NCBI GenBank assembly: GCA_016938535.1
Contig: JAFGUL010000099.1
Coordinates: 1-16,940 of the forward strand
DNA: 16,940 nt
Source: Candidatus Delongbacteria bacterium
Lineage (GTDB): Bacteria > Delongbacteria > UBA4055
Reading direction: 5' to 3'
The notes under the pieces were generated by a model. It was not told where the DNA came from. It saw only the letters and a list, made by a program, of their open reading frames with translations, and ran no database searches. How positions within the stretch are numbered: position 1 is the stretch's first letter; every line of letters starts with the position of its first letter. Below, piece by piece: positions 7,663 to 14,602 of this stretch. A program made the translations under genes and the position numbers.

Positions 7663-8619
7663 TCAGGAGAATTCGTAGACCGTTCTGTTCCTTTCTCCGG
7701 ACTTGATTAGAATACCTAAATCAGTTCCCGATTTAAGATCCCTGCTCGCCGTTGCAGTCGATATGCCTTTGAACATGCGGAGATAATCCTTTCTTGAGAA
7801 TTCTTTCCCTGAGAATTTCTCTCTAGCTTCATTCAGTCTGTCCTCTGAGCTTAATACCCTTGTTTGCGTCAGAAGTATTTTTTCAAGCTCGGAATCTATT
7901 ATATACAACATGAACTCTATGAATTCTGTCGACTTACCTGAACTGTCGCAGTTTGCCAGAACATCGTAATATTCCCGCTGTTTCTGTTTGATTATGCTTT
8001 CGACAGGCAGGAATTCAAATACCGGATATCTGCTTTTAAGTATTACGCTCTGCCAAAACCTTCCCATTCTGCCGTTACCGTCCGTGAAAGGATGGATGAA
8101 TTCTGTCTCGTAGTGGAATACGCAGCTTTTTACCAGTACCGTATCTTTATCATTTTTCAGATAACCAAAAAGGTCTTTCATCAGATAACCGACCCTGTCG
8201 CCGGGAGGAGCGAGATGCATGACTTCATCTCCTTTGACAACACCGACCGAACCGCTTCTGTAAGTACCCGGGGATTCAGTGAGACCTTTCATCAGTATAG
8301 AATGAGCTTTAAGAAATGATACTGAGGAGAGAGGATCGAATTCGCCTATGCGGTCGTAAAGATTTTTCGCGTTCTTTACTTCGAGTATGTCCCTTTCAGG
8401 TCCAGCGACTTTCTTATTATCAAAAACAGCCGTTACCTGGTCCAGGCTCAGAGTATTGCCCTCAATAGCAAGCGAGGACTGAACGGTCTTTATTCTGTTC
8501 TCTCTTCTCAGTTTCGGGGACGGCTTGTTCAGATGGAATGAATCGACCGCACCGAGCTTTTCCGATATGGAAGCTGTAAGGTTCAGTATCTCTGTCGTAA
8601 TATCGTAAGGCGGCTTCAT
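7663..8619 (-). CDS. Fic-domain protein with N-terminal inhibitory helix and winged HTH
   Basis: Fic proteins transfer AMP or other nucleotide-derived groups onto protein hydroxyls. This 318-residue protein has the complete catalytic motif HPFTDGNGRMGR at residues 176-187, including the catalytic His and the phosphate-binding GNGR. It also has an N-terminal inhibitory motif, SSLAIEGN (Ser49-Glu53-Gly54-Asn55), whose Glu normally blocks productive ATP binding until relieved (class II architecture). The C-terminal 60 residues (FSRKDYLRMFKGISTATASR) look like a winged helix, typical of this Fic subgroup. I chose the internal ATG (MKPPYDI) because AAGGAGA sits directly ahead; a GTG 18 bp upstream is possible. 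Two 13-bp palindromic repeats lie just upstream. Could act as a stress enzyme or a toxin-antitoxin-like module. Confidence 0.92.
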   Translation of the reverse strand: MKPPYDITTEILNLTASISEKLGAVDSFHLNKPSPKLRRENRIKTVQSSLAIEGNTLSLDQVTAVFDNKKVAGPERDILEVKNAKNLYDRIGEFDPLSSVSFLKAHSILMKGLTESPGTYRSGSVGVVKGDEVMHLAPPGDRVGYLMKDLFGYLKNDKDTVLVKSCVFHYETEFIHPFTDGNGRMGRFWQSVILKSRYPVFEFLPVESIIKQKQREYYDVLANCDSSGKSTEFIEFMLYIIDSELEKILLTQTRVLSSEDRLNEAREKFSGKEFSRKDYLRMFKGISTATASRDLKSGTDLGILIKSGERNRTVYEFS

Positions 8620-8637
8620 TTGTCTCCTTTTACGCAC

Positions 8638-8663
8638 TTGATAGTATCATTTGATAGTATCAT
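8638..8663 (-). repeat. Two tandem 13-bp repeats, each with an 11-bp palindrome, upstream of fic
   Basis: TTGATAGTATCAT occurs twice in perfect tandem (8638-8650 and 8651-8663, plus-strand reading). Each copy contains the palindrome TGATAGTATCA (5-bp arms around one central base). The block ends 18 bases before the Fic ATG. A possible -35 (TTGCAT on the minus strand, 8681-8686) would put the -10 at or inside the upstream copy, so a bound protein would block transcription. This is the look of a paired operator, perhaps for the Fic protein's own winged helix (inference). Confidence 0.65.
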
Positions 8664-8709
8664 GATTAGAATATAACGATATGCAATCTGAAATACAAGG
8701 ATTAAATAT

Positions 8710-9180
8710 TTAAATCTTCATTCGGACAGTGTACTGTTTTTCGTCTTTTTCCTTGATGACCGGATTGTATTTCCGCCATATTCTGAGCGAGTATTCATTG
8801 TCTTTGTCTATATCGCTTCTGACTTCTGAAATGCCTTTACTTATAGCTATTCCGAGCAGAGCTTCGAACGCCTTGGATCCTATACTTTTATTCCTGAACC
8901 TGCTGCCGATCCAGTAACCTGTACGGGCGGTAGCTGACCTTATATCAATATGACTGAGACTGATCATTCCAGCGAACTCGTTTCCGTATCTGATCACGAA
9001 CTGCTCCGCGTTCTTTTTCCTGCACCAGTCCGTAACGAACTTAAACTCTTCCTCAGCCGAAAATTCAGTCCGATCAAGGCCGAGCTCTTTTCTGACGACC
9101 TCATCAGTTGAGAACAGCCTGACCATTTCTTCCGCGCTATTGAGATCGAAAGGTTTAATGGATATCTGCATATTAGTCAA
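8710..9180 (-). CDS. GNAT-family N-acetyltransferase
   Basis: A 156-residue protein of the GNAT fold, which moves the acetyl group of acetyl-CoA to an amine. The acetyl-CoA motif A is GYWIGSRFRNKSIGSKAFEA (R/N-x-x-S-I-G-S loop followed by helix), and the C-terminal beta/alpha unit is DIDKDNEYSLRIWRKYN, the usual 'N..S...ykk.GF' position with a degenerate end. The Rim/ribosomal-protein-type subgroup is closest in layout. I accept a TTG start (MTNMQI) because GGAG sits 8 bases before it; the ATG three codons later would be 17 bases away. It overlaps the DUF4143 ATPase stop by 8 bases, so the two are one transcription unit. Substrate unknown; an antitoxin or modification role would be speculation. 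Confidence 0.85.
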   Translation of the reverse strand: MTNMQISIKPFDLNSAEEMVRLFSTDEVVRKELGLDRTEFSAEEEFKFVTDWCRKKNAEQFVIRYGNEFAGMISLSHIDIRSATARTGYWIGSRFRNKSIGSKAFEALLGIAISKGISEVRSDIDKDNEYSLRIWRKYNPVIKEKDEKQYTVRMKI

Positions 9181-10498
9181 TTAATCTTCTCCATTCTCCA
9201 GCCAGATATAGCGGAAGAGAAATGAGCCTGCAACCACTGGAAAATAAGGTAACAGACGGCTGATCAGCATTCAGTCTCAGCGCAATTTTATTTTTTTTCT
9301 CTTCAATAAATACCTGAAGCGATTTGAGAGTACCCGTTTTTCCGGCTTTTACTTCAACGGGAATGATTGTATTATTCGCTTCGGCAAGAAAATCAAGTTC
9401 TGCAGCCGAATTCCTTGCTTCCCTTGTCCAATAATATAGCTGCGGGTCAAGAAAGAATGGTTCAGAAGACAACATCTGCTGTCCGACGAACTGCTCTGCA
9501 AGTCCGCCTTCATTTATCGTGATAAGATTATCAATATCCGTCAGCCTTAATTTAAGTATGTGGTTGGCGAGTCCGATATCAAAGAACAGCGGTTTATAGA
9601 TCTTTGTATCTTTTCCCTGCTCAAGAGGGATTCCGGCGGCTTTTGTATGATATATGATGTGTACGATCCTGCTAAACATCAAAAGCCGAATTGCCGTTTT
9701 TATAACATCTGATCTGCTGCTCTGATCAATGTTTGAATATTTTACTTTTCTGCCCAATCCTGCAGGAATATATCTCATCACTGTAACAAGAGTTTCCTGC
9801 TGAGATCTTGTTCCGTATTTTGAAAAATCATATTCGAGTGTCCGTAAGATACTTTCGTGTATCCTTTCGACTGTTACTATATCTGCGTTCAAAGAATACT
9901 CTCTCACAGCTTCCGGCATTCCTCCGATAAAATAATAAAGTCTTACATACTTGAGGAGTTTCTCGTGGATCGGAGGACTCACAGCTTTATCCGGCTTGTA
10001 ATTTTCTATGTAGCTTACCAGGCCTTCTTCACCCAAAGCAATAAGAAATTCGTAAAAATTCAGAGGATGCATATAAGCGAACTCAATTCTCCCGACAGGC
10101 ATAGAATATTTTTTATCGTTCAGAACATGATCGAGAAGCGAACCGGCCGCTATCACATGCAGTCCGGGAATTTTTTCGTAAAAGTATCTTAATGTCGTAA
10201 TAGCTTGCGGACACTGCTGTATCTCATCTAAAAAAAGTAAAGTTCTGCCAGGTTCGATCTTATAGTTAAAATAAGCGTTTATATTCAGCAGTATTTCATC
10301 AACTTCGTTAGTATTAAAAAAGCTCTTGAATTCCGGCTTTTCCTCGAAATTGATCTTTATAACTCTCTCAAAATTCGTTCTTCCGAACTCTTCAACAGTG
10401 TATGTTTTACCTATCTGCCTTGCCCCTCTGACAATAAGCGGTTTTCTGCTTGTTCTACTTTTCCATTCTTCAAGATATGACTCAAAATATCTTTTCAT
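9173..10498 (-). CDS. AAA_14 / DUF4143 ATPase
   Basis: A 441-residue protein of the AAA_14-DUF4143 family, common in accessory regions of bacteria and archaea with no settled function. Walker A is GARQIGKT (residues 25-32) and Walker B is LLFLDEIQ (87-94), followed by the sensor-like AAGSLL and a typical HPLNFYEFL segment. The C-terminal DUF4143 part has LDFLAEANNTIIPVEVKAGK, where D, E-x-K resemble a PD-(D/E)xK nuclease core; this is typical of the family. I chose ATG of MKRYFESYL because GGAGTC lies just ahead; an in-frame start 39 bp upstream lacks this. It leads a two-gene unit with the GNAT gene. The upstream region has a strong promoter embedded in an unusual 33-bp-phased repeat. Confidence 0.92.
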   Translation of the reverse strand: MKRYFESYLEEWKSRTSRKPLIVRGARQIGKTYTVEEFGRTNFERVIKINFEEKPEFKSFFNTNEVDEILLNINAYFNYKIEPGRTLLFLDEIQQCPQAITTLRYFYEKIPGLHVIAAGSLLDHVLNDKKYSMPVGRIEFAYMHPLNFYEFLIALGEEGLVSYIENYKPDKAVSPPIHEKLLKYVRLYYFIGGMPEAVREYSLNADIVTVERIHESILRTLEYDFSKYGTRSQQETLVTVMRYIPAGLGRKVKYSNIDQSSRSDVIKTAIRLLMFSRIVHIIYHTKAAGIPLEQGKDTKIYKPLFFDIGLANHILKLRLTDIDNLITINEGGLAEQFVGQQMLSSEPFFLDPQLYYWTREARNSAAELDFLAEANNTIIPVEVKAGKTGTLKSLQVFIEEKKNKIALRLNADQPSVTLFSSGCRLISLPLYLAGEWRRLID

Positions 10499-10521
10499 AC
10501 CGACTCCATTATTATAGCCGA

Positions 10522-10550
10522 AATATACAAACACCATTGTGTTTTTGCAA
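10522..10550 (-). promoter_or_regulatory. Sigma-70-type promoter of the DUF4143 ATPase
   Basis: On the minus strand TTGCAA (10545-10550) and TATATT (10522-10527) are 17 bases apart, ending 23 bases before the ATPase ATG. The same TTGCA-17-TATATT form precedes the ATPase at the right end of the window. The middle of the spacer contains one copy of the CCATTG-centred repeat, so occupancy of that repeat would be expected to affect polymerase binding. Confidence 0.6.
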
Positions 10551-10614
10551 TATATATGTCAAAACACCATTGGATTTTCACGTTTATTATGAAATAAAAC
10601 CATTGTCTTTTTGC
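10530..10614 (-). repeat. Three direct repeats at exact 33-bp spacing upstream of the DUF4143 ATPase
   Basis: Plus-strand cores begin at 10530, 10563 and 10596; the CCATTG hexamers are at 10534, 10567 and 10600, each 33 bp from the next. Within a 19-base core (AAcaCCATTGtnTTTTtgC) 14 positions are identical in all three. The first copy also has AAACAC and GTGTTT arms around CATT. Three copies about three helical turns apart, filling the 119-bp gap between this gene and the nitrilase gene, look like cooperative regulator sites. Only three degenerate copies with 14-base intervals make a CRISPR array unlikely. Confidence 0.6.
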
Positions 10615-10617
10615 TGT

Positions 10618-11373
10618 TTAACTATTGACATCTATATATAAAATCCCTTTTTCGAACGCAGCTTTTTCTTCAATTATTTTACCGTCTGAATCTACTACCA
10701 TTGCCCCACCGAAATAATCTCCTGTTCCGTATCCCGAAATATAATTAACGAGAACTGATTTCTTTCCGGTCTTTCTTATCTGATCCGAATAGGCATACTT
10801 TTCATTCAAGTCCCATTCTGTCTTAGGATCGGCGACACTTTCAGGAAAACATCTCGCGAAAGGAACGATCAGCAGTTTCGAGTCATTCTCTCTTATCCTT
10901 TTTATCAGGTTTTCATCAAAAAGGTCTCCGCAGATCAGTAATGATACCTTTCCGATCCCGGTCGTAAAAACTTCTGTATCAGAACCGCATGTATATATTC
11001 TTCTGTCCGCTTTCGGTCCGAACCAGCCTTCAGAAATACGCCTGTACACATACTTTGAATTCGTCTGATTGTCGTAGTAAACAGCTGAATCGCAGATATG
11101 ACCTTCATTGTTCTCGAAAAAACCGAATACAACGTCAGTTCCGCAATTTTGAGAGAATTCGAATATTTCTTTAATCTCAGGATCATCCAACGAGAACGAC
11201 AGAGCCAAATCGTGCGAAGGATCGTCATTATTCACAAGACCAGTAAAAGCCGCTTCGGAAAAAACAACGCACTTCGCGCCATTAAGCGAAGCTTCCCGGA
11301 TCATGCTTATCATTGATCTGATATTCTCTGAGATATCGTACAATATATTATTTACGCAGAGAGCGAAAATCAT
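10618..11373 (-). CDS. Nitrilase-superfamily (carbon-nitrogen hydrolase) protein
   Basis: A 251-residue protein with the nitrilase fold, whose members cut non-peptide C-N bonds with a Glu-Lys-Cys triad. The Glu is in VVFSEAAFTG (residue 40) and the Cys in LLICGDLFDE (residue 148). At the usual YRK position the protein reads YVYRRISEG, so the expected catalytic Lys appears as Arg (about residue 112). The C-terminal half (FGGAMVVDSDGKIIEE) matches the family's last strands. I chose ATG of MIFALC because its ATGA overlaps the PIN gene's TGA and GGGGA precedes it; a GTG 12 bp earlier is possible. It is the last gene of the Xre/ImmA-PIN-nitrilase operon, an unusual partner for a toxin-type module. 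Activity is uncertain without the Lys. Confidence 0.85.
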   Translation of the reverse strand: MIFALCVNNILYDISENIRSMISMIREASLNGAKCVVFSEAAFTGLVNNDDPSHDLALSFSLDDPEIKEIFEFSQNCGTDVVFGFFENNEGHICDSAVYYDNQTNSKYVYRRISEGWFGPKADRRIYTCGSDTEVFTTGIGKVSLLICGDLFDENLIKRIRENDSKLLIVPFARCFPESVADPKTEWDLNEKYAYSDQIRKTGKKSVLVNYISGYGTGDYFGGAMVVDSDGKIIEEKAAFEKGILYIDVNS

Positions 11374-11873
11374 TTCTTTCCCCACTTAACCAGTCTTACC
11401 TCTACTTCTGAAACGGGCAGTCTTGAATTGAAAGCATATAACTCTTTTAGCTTTTTATATGCAGTTTCTTCCGTAATTACATTCTTTTCAACAAGCTGAT
11501 CGAAAATGAACAGTATTCCCCTGACTTCCAGCTCTGCATTTTGAGCGACTCTTCGCAGTTTTCCGTCTCCCGTCATCAATATCCCGTTCGTTTCTTTTGA
11601 ATAATGAAGCACTGAACGGTCGGTCAGACTTAATCCGTTATACTCTGAACTTTCAGCAGATATTTTTATGATCTCAATATCCGTGAATGTCCTTACTATC
11701 ATTTTACCTTTATTTATAAATGCGTCTATTTCCGTTTGCTGCCTCTCATCGTCTACTTCAGCTATAACGAGGTCTGTTGTATGATATTCATATTCCAGAG
11801 AACTCAGGAGGTCAAGCATATCCAGATCGGCGAGATCCATAAGAATATTCGCGTCATTTATAACGATGCGCAT
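11370..11873 (-). CDS. PIN-domain ribonuclease-like protein
   Basis: A 167-residue PIN-fold protein, likely a metal-dependent single-stranded RNA nuclease. The four acidic positions are visible: D7 in INDANILMDL, E39 in VIAEVDD, D85 in SLTDRSVLHY and D103 in LMTGDGKLRR. This is the standard order for VapC/DUF3368-type enzymes. The C-terminal 45 residues after IFDQLVEKNVITEE are an extension with helical character. Its ATG shares one base with the TGA of the Xre/ImmA gene (TGATG), so translation is coupled to that regulator. Pairs of an Xre-ImmA/IrrE (COG2856) protein with a small nuclease are a known toxin-antitoxin arrangement, which makes this the likely toxin. Confidence 0.85.
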   Translation of the reverse strand: MRIVINDANILMDLADLDMLDLLSSLEYEYHTTDLVIAEVDDERQQTEIDAFINKGKMIVRTFTDIEIIKISAESSEYNGLSLTDRSVLHYSKETNGILMTGDGKLRRVAQNAELEVRGILFIFDQLVEKNVITEETAYKKLKELYAFNSRLPVSEVEVRLVKWGKK

Positions 11874-12931
11874 CAGTCGATCACCACCGAAAAATTCTTT
11901 CGGACTTCGGACAGCTGTTTGCCTAGAAGCGAAGCCGCTTTTCCGATTGAGATCAGTTCCTGAGTTAAAGCTCTGTAAACAAGCCTGTAAAATCTTTCCG
12001 ATCTTTCCGGCACACAGTATCTCTGCATATCAACTTCTTCTTTGATCCCGGAGATTGAATTATATTTCTTATAAAAATCCTCCTGACTGCTTTTACTTAT
12101 GATCTTTTCGTCAACGAGCCTGTAAATTATTGCCTGAATGCTTATTCCGAAGTTCTCCTGAACGGCTTTCATTTCCTGGAGCGATATTCTTTCTCTTTTT
12201 ACCCCGAAATCCTCACTCAGCACTTTGGAAGGAAGAAGCATGTTCCCGGCGAACGCGTTGCAGAAATGTTCCTGATCTTTTTCGGTAATATCGTCTTTGA
12301 ATTCAAGAAGCAGGTGACCGAGCTCATGAAGAAGGGTAAATCTTTTTCTCTCAGTATTCATACCGTCATTTATCACTATCACGGGATATTTATTGTCTAT
12401 AAATGATGACAGTCCGTCGAATTTATTATCACTGGCAGATATTTCTATCACTTTGATCAGATTATTCTCCATAAGCTCGATAACGTTATGGATCGGATCG
12501 TGACCTAGATCCCAGGCTTTCCTTAAAGTTTCCGCGGCTTTTTTTATATCCTCGTAAGTATCTGCATTTAATCCCGACAGAGGGTTTCTGAATTCCGACT
12601 TTATAGCCAGTATGCTTTCAACATCGAGATAATTTTCTACGCTTTGGAGAACTTCTTCTTCCAGAGCTTTCAGTTTTTTTGCCGAAAAACATGACTTCTT
12701 TCTGAATTTGACCTCTTTCAGTTCAACAGCGGACGGCTTGAAAAAATAATCCGCGTTCTGCCCAAGCGCTTTGGACATCCTGATCAGACCAGAACTGTCG
12801 GGGACCGACAGACCTTTTTCGTATTTACTAATCATCTGCTTCGACACATTCAGCATTTCAGCCAATTCCTGCATCGAATAGCCTTTTATCAGCCTTGCGC
12901 TCTTAAGCCTTTTAGAAAAAATATTTTTCAT
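11873..12931 (-). CDS. Xre-family regulator fused to ImmA/IrrE metallopeptidase
   Basis: A 352-residue two-domain protein. Residues 5-65 are a Cro/cI-type helix-turn-helix (SMQELAEMLNVSKQMISKYE with the following ALGQNADYFF). Residues about 140-270 are an ImmA/IrrE-type zinc peptidase: TLLHELGHLLLEF holds HELGH at 202-206, and EHFCNAFAGNMLLP holds the third ligand E221. The rest is helical and of unknown role. ImmA destroys phage repressors and IrrE cleaves DdrO; fused proteins like this act as DNA-binding antitoxins or regulators that respond to stress. GGGAG precedes the ATG. The upstream promoter is flanked by an inverted repeat, consistent with self-repression. It leads a three-gene overlapping operon with a PIN nuclease and a nitrilase. 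Confidence 0.92.
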   Translation of the reverse strand: MKNIFSKRLKSARLIKGYSMQELAEMLNVSKQMISKYEKGLSVPDSSGLIRMSKALGQNADYFFKPSAVELKEVKFRKKSCFSAKKLKALEEEVLQSVENYLDVESILAIKSEFRNPLSGLNADTYEDIKKAAETLRKAWDLGHDPIHNVIELMENNLIKVIEISASDNKFDGLSSFIDNKYPVIVINDGMNTERKRFTLLHELGHLLLEFKDDITEKDQEHFCNAFAGNMLLPSKVLSEDFGVKRERISLQEMKAVQENFGISIQAIIYRLVDEKIISKSSQEDFYKKYNSISGIKEEVDMQRYCVPERSERFYRLVYRALTQELISIGKAASLLGKQLSEVRKNFSVVID

Positions 12932-12947
12932 TTTTTACTCCCATGGC

Positions 12948-12986
12948 GGTTGACACTATATACAACAATTTAAAACTTTGTCAACC
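12948..12986 (-). promoter_or_regulatory. 8-bp inverted repeat flanking the Xre promoter (candidate operator)
   Basis: GGTTGACA (12948-12955) and TGTCAACC (12979-12986) are perfect reverse complements 31 bp apart start to start, about three helical turns. One arm contains the minus-strand -35 TTGACA, the other lies just past the -10. A dimeric Xre repressor bound to both arms would lock the promoter, so this is the best candidate autoregulatory site of the Xre/ImmA-PIN-nitrilase operon. Confidence 0.65.
12957..12984 (-). promoter_or_regulatory. Sigma-70-type promoter of the Xre/ImmA operon
   Basis: On the minus strand the perfect -35 TTGACA (12979-12984) is followed 16 bases later by TATATA (12957-12962); TATAGT with an 18-base spacing is the alternative -10. 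It lies just upstream of the Xre/ImmA ATG and between the two arms of an inverted repeat. The DUF6527 gene ends only about 30 bases before the -35. Confidence 0.65.
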
Positions 12987-13014
12987 AAAAGGCAAGGATA
13001 ATAATTCGACAATA

Positions 13015-13434
13015 TTAACTAAATATCTTATTTAGCAACGTTGATATTCTAGACTTATTTCTTTTCTTCTTTTTCTTTTTATTTCGTTTTTTATTCCCAA
13101 CAGCTTTCTTTTGATAATAGTCTGATTTATTTTCTTTATCATAGATTCTGTTTTTTATAATTTCATCATCATCCCATTTTTCTGCCCAAATAATCTCATT
13201 TCTAGTTATCCAATAATGAGATCTACAATCGAAACTCCAATTCCCAATAGAAGGATAAAGTGATATTGAATCTCCATCGAAAGTGACTTTCCAATCTGTA
13301 GGAGAAAGCGGAGTAACAACTTCTTTCCCACATCCGCAACAACATTTGTGAACAGCTACACAAAACTCAATGGAAATGTAGATTTTATTCTCTTCAACAA
13401 ACTCAGGTATATTTTTCACAAATTCATGCTTCAT
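13015..13434 (-). CDS. DUF6527-family protein of a bacterial ubiquitin-like system
   Basis: A 139-residue protein. Residues 25-82 carry the family's distinctive core: CVAVHKCCCGCGKEVVTPLS (four clustered Cys at 31-35 plus C25), TDWKVTFDG, ISLYPSIGNWSFDC and RSHYWITRNEIIWAEKW. The Cys cluster and C70 could bind zinc; S62 and H73 are conserved-looking polar candidates for catalysis. DUF6527 proteins are, from memory, encoded with multiubiquitin-domain Ubl and ThiF/E1 genes (Bub-type operons) and have been proposed to be peptidases that process the Ubl; I treat that as likely, not shown here. The C-terminal 30 residues are extremely lysine-rich (KKRNKKKKKKRNK), which is odd. The start overlaps the E1 gene's stop by 11 bases. 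The gene ends the cassette. Confidence 0.82.
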   Translation of the reverse strand: MKHEFVKNIPEFVEENKIYISIEFCVAVHKCCCGCGKEVVTPLSPTDWKVTFDGDSISLYPSIGNWSFDCRSHYWITRNEIIWAEKWDDDEIIKNRIYDKENKSDYYQKKAVGNKKRNKKKKKKRNKSRISTLLNKIFS

Positions 13435-14602
13435 AATCTGAACTAATTAGTTGATTAACATTTAATGAATAAACAATATTAAATTCCTTTTCTATATCCT
13501 GATAAAAACCACACTTCTTCTTCCATTTGATAACTGCTAAAGCTGCATTCAATGCGTTCAACTCTGCAATTTGAATATTAGATTGATATGCTTCATCTTC
13601 ATCGGTGTCACAAGTGTTTATCCTTTCAAATACATGATCTTTTTTATTTGATGAGCTTAAAGTAACTCTGAGAGAACCAATAATAACATCGTCTACTAGG
13701 CTCAATCCCATTCCGCAATCAATGAAATTTATATTTTCTGAGTGAAGAAATTCTATAATTTCTTTCTTAGATTTGCTATTATCTATACACAAAAAAACAA
13801 AATTAAAACCTTTCAATTCGTTAAGATTCTTTTCGTCAATAAAATATTCATGCGCGATTATATTCTTTCGCATTTTTATATAGATTCCTGAAAAATATGA
13901 TACTTTTGAAGGTTGTTTTTCCAAATCTTCAATTGATGGTGCCCCAGGTGACCGAAATGCATTATGATTCAAAAATTTATCTTCATCAAATAAATGTAGT
14001 TCTGTAACCGGAGTCTTGGTCAAAAAATCTAATATATAAGACCCTGTTCCACCAAGGCCTACAATTGCTATTTTTTGGTTTTCTAATTTCGTAGACACCC
14101 CCAAGATATCAGCCCTGCTTGAATTAGTATCAAAATATCGGAAAATACTTTGTTCATCCTTTTCCTCAATAACCTTAAAAGTCTTCGCTGTTGCATTCGG
14201 GTCAATTGATTTTGTATGAGTTAATATTATATTCAGATACGTTATCATTTTATCATAGTAATTTTTATACCCACCTGCAGGTTTACTTGAAAACATACAA
14301 TCTGTTTCCAAAGTAACTGTTAATTTCTTCTTTGCAGTATTATTTATTAATGAGTTAAGCATTATACCATTTTTATCACAAGGTGGTCCTCCGATAAAAT
14401 ATGCAACATGATCTTTGGGCTTAACTAAATTTCCTCCTGCAAAAACAAGCTGAGAGACTATAGTACCGGTTAACACGATTTTGTCTTTATTCAGATAAGG
14501 TACATCATGCAATAAAAGATATCCGTCTTTTATCTCAATATAATATCCCTCGTCTCTCAGTTGTTTTAAATCGGGATTAAGATTTATCAGTTGCTGTGAC
14601 AT
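13424..14602 (-). CDS. E1-like ThiF-family adenylyltransferase with extra N-terminal domain
   Basis: A 392-residue protein. The C-terminal part is a ThiF/E1 fold that adenylates the Ubl C-terminus: KIAIVGLGGTGSYILDFL (nucleotide loop 182-188), the Asp strand LHLFDED (D206), then NHNAFRSPGA, a motif of this E1 subgroup. FLCIDNS, FIDCGMGL (C296) and NIQIAELNALNAALAVIKWK follow. The N-terminal 165 residues (HVAYFIGGPPCDKNG, SSKPAGGYKNYYDKM, IDPNATAKTF) match, from memory, a separate domain (DUF6791) found on such E1 proteins. C296 or C331 (INTCDTDEDE) are thioester candidates. The start overlaps the Ubl gene by 26 bases in another frame, so production is coupled to the Ubl. No separate E2 gene is visible. 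The partner substrate is the adjacent Ubl. Confidence 0.88.
   Translation of the reverse strand: MSQQLINLNPDLKQLRDEGYYIEIKDGYLLLHDVPYLNKDKIVLTGTIVSQLVFAGGNLVKPKDHVAYFIGGPPCDKNGIMLNSLINNTAKKKLTVTLETDCMFSSKPAGGYKNYYDKMITYLNIILTHTKSIDPNATAKTFKVIEEKDEQSIFRYFDTNSSRADILGVSTKLENQKIAIVGLGGTGSYILDFLTKTPVTELHLFDEDKFLNHNAFRSPGAPSIEDLEKQPSKVSYFSGIYIKMRKNIIAHEYFIDEKNLNELKGFNFVFLCIDNSKSKKEIIEFLHSENINFIDCGMGLSLVDDVIIGSLRVTLSSSNKKDHVFERINTCDTDEDEAYQSNIQIAELNALNAALAVIKWKKKCGFYQDIEKEFNIVYSLNVNQLISSDYEA

Noticed and set aside
9857..10192. Plus-strand ORF of 111 codons inside the DUF4143 gene
   Set aside because: It is a shadow of the ATPase on the other strand and has no start signal or domain.
10530..10614. 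33-bp-spaced repeats as a CRISPR array
   Set aside because: Only three degenerate copies with 14-base intervals and no cas genes; position across a promoter favours regulatory sites.
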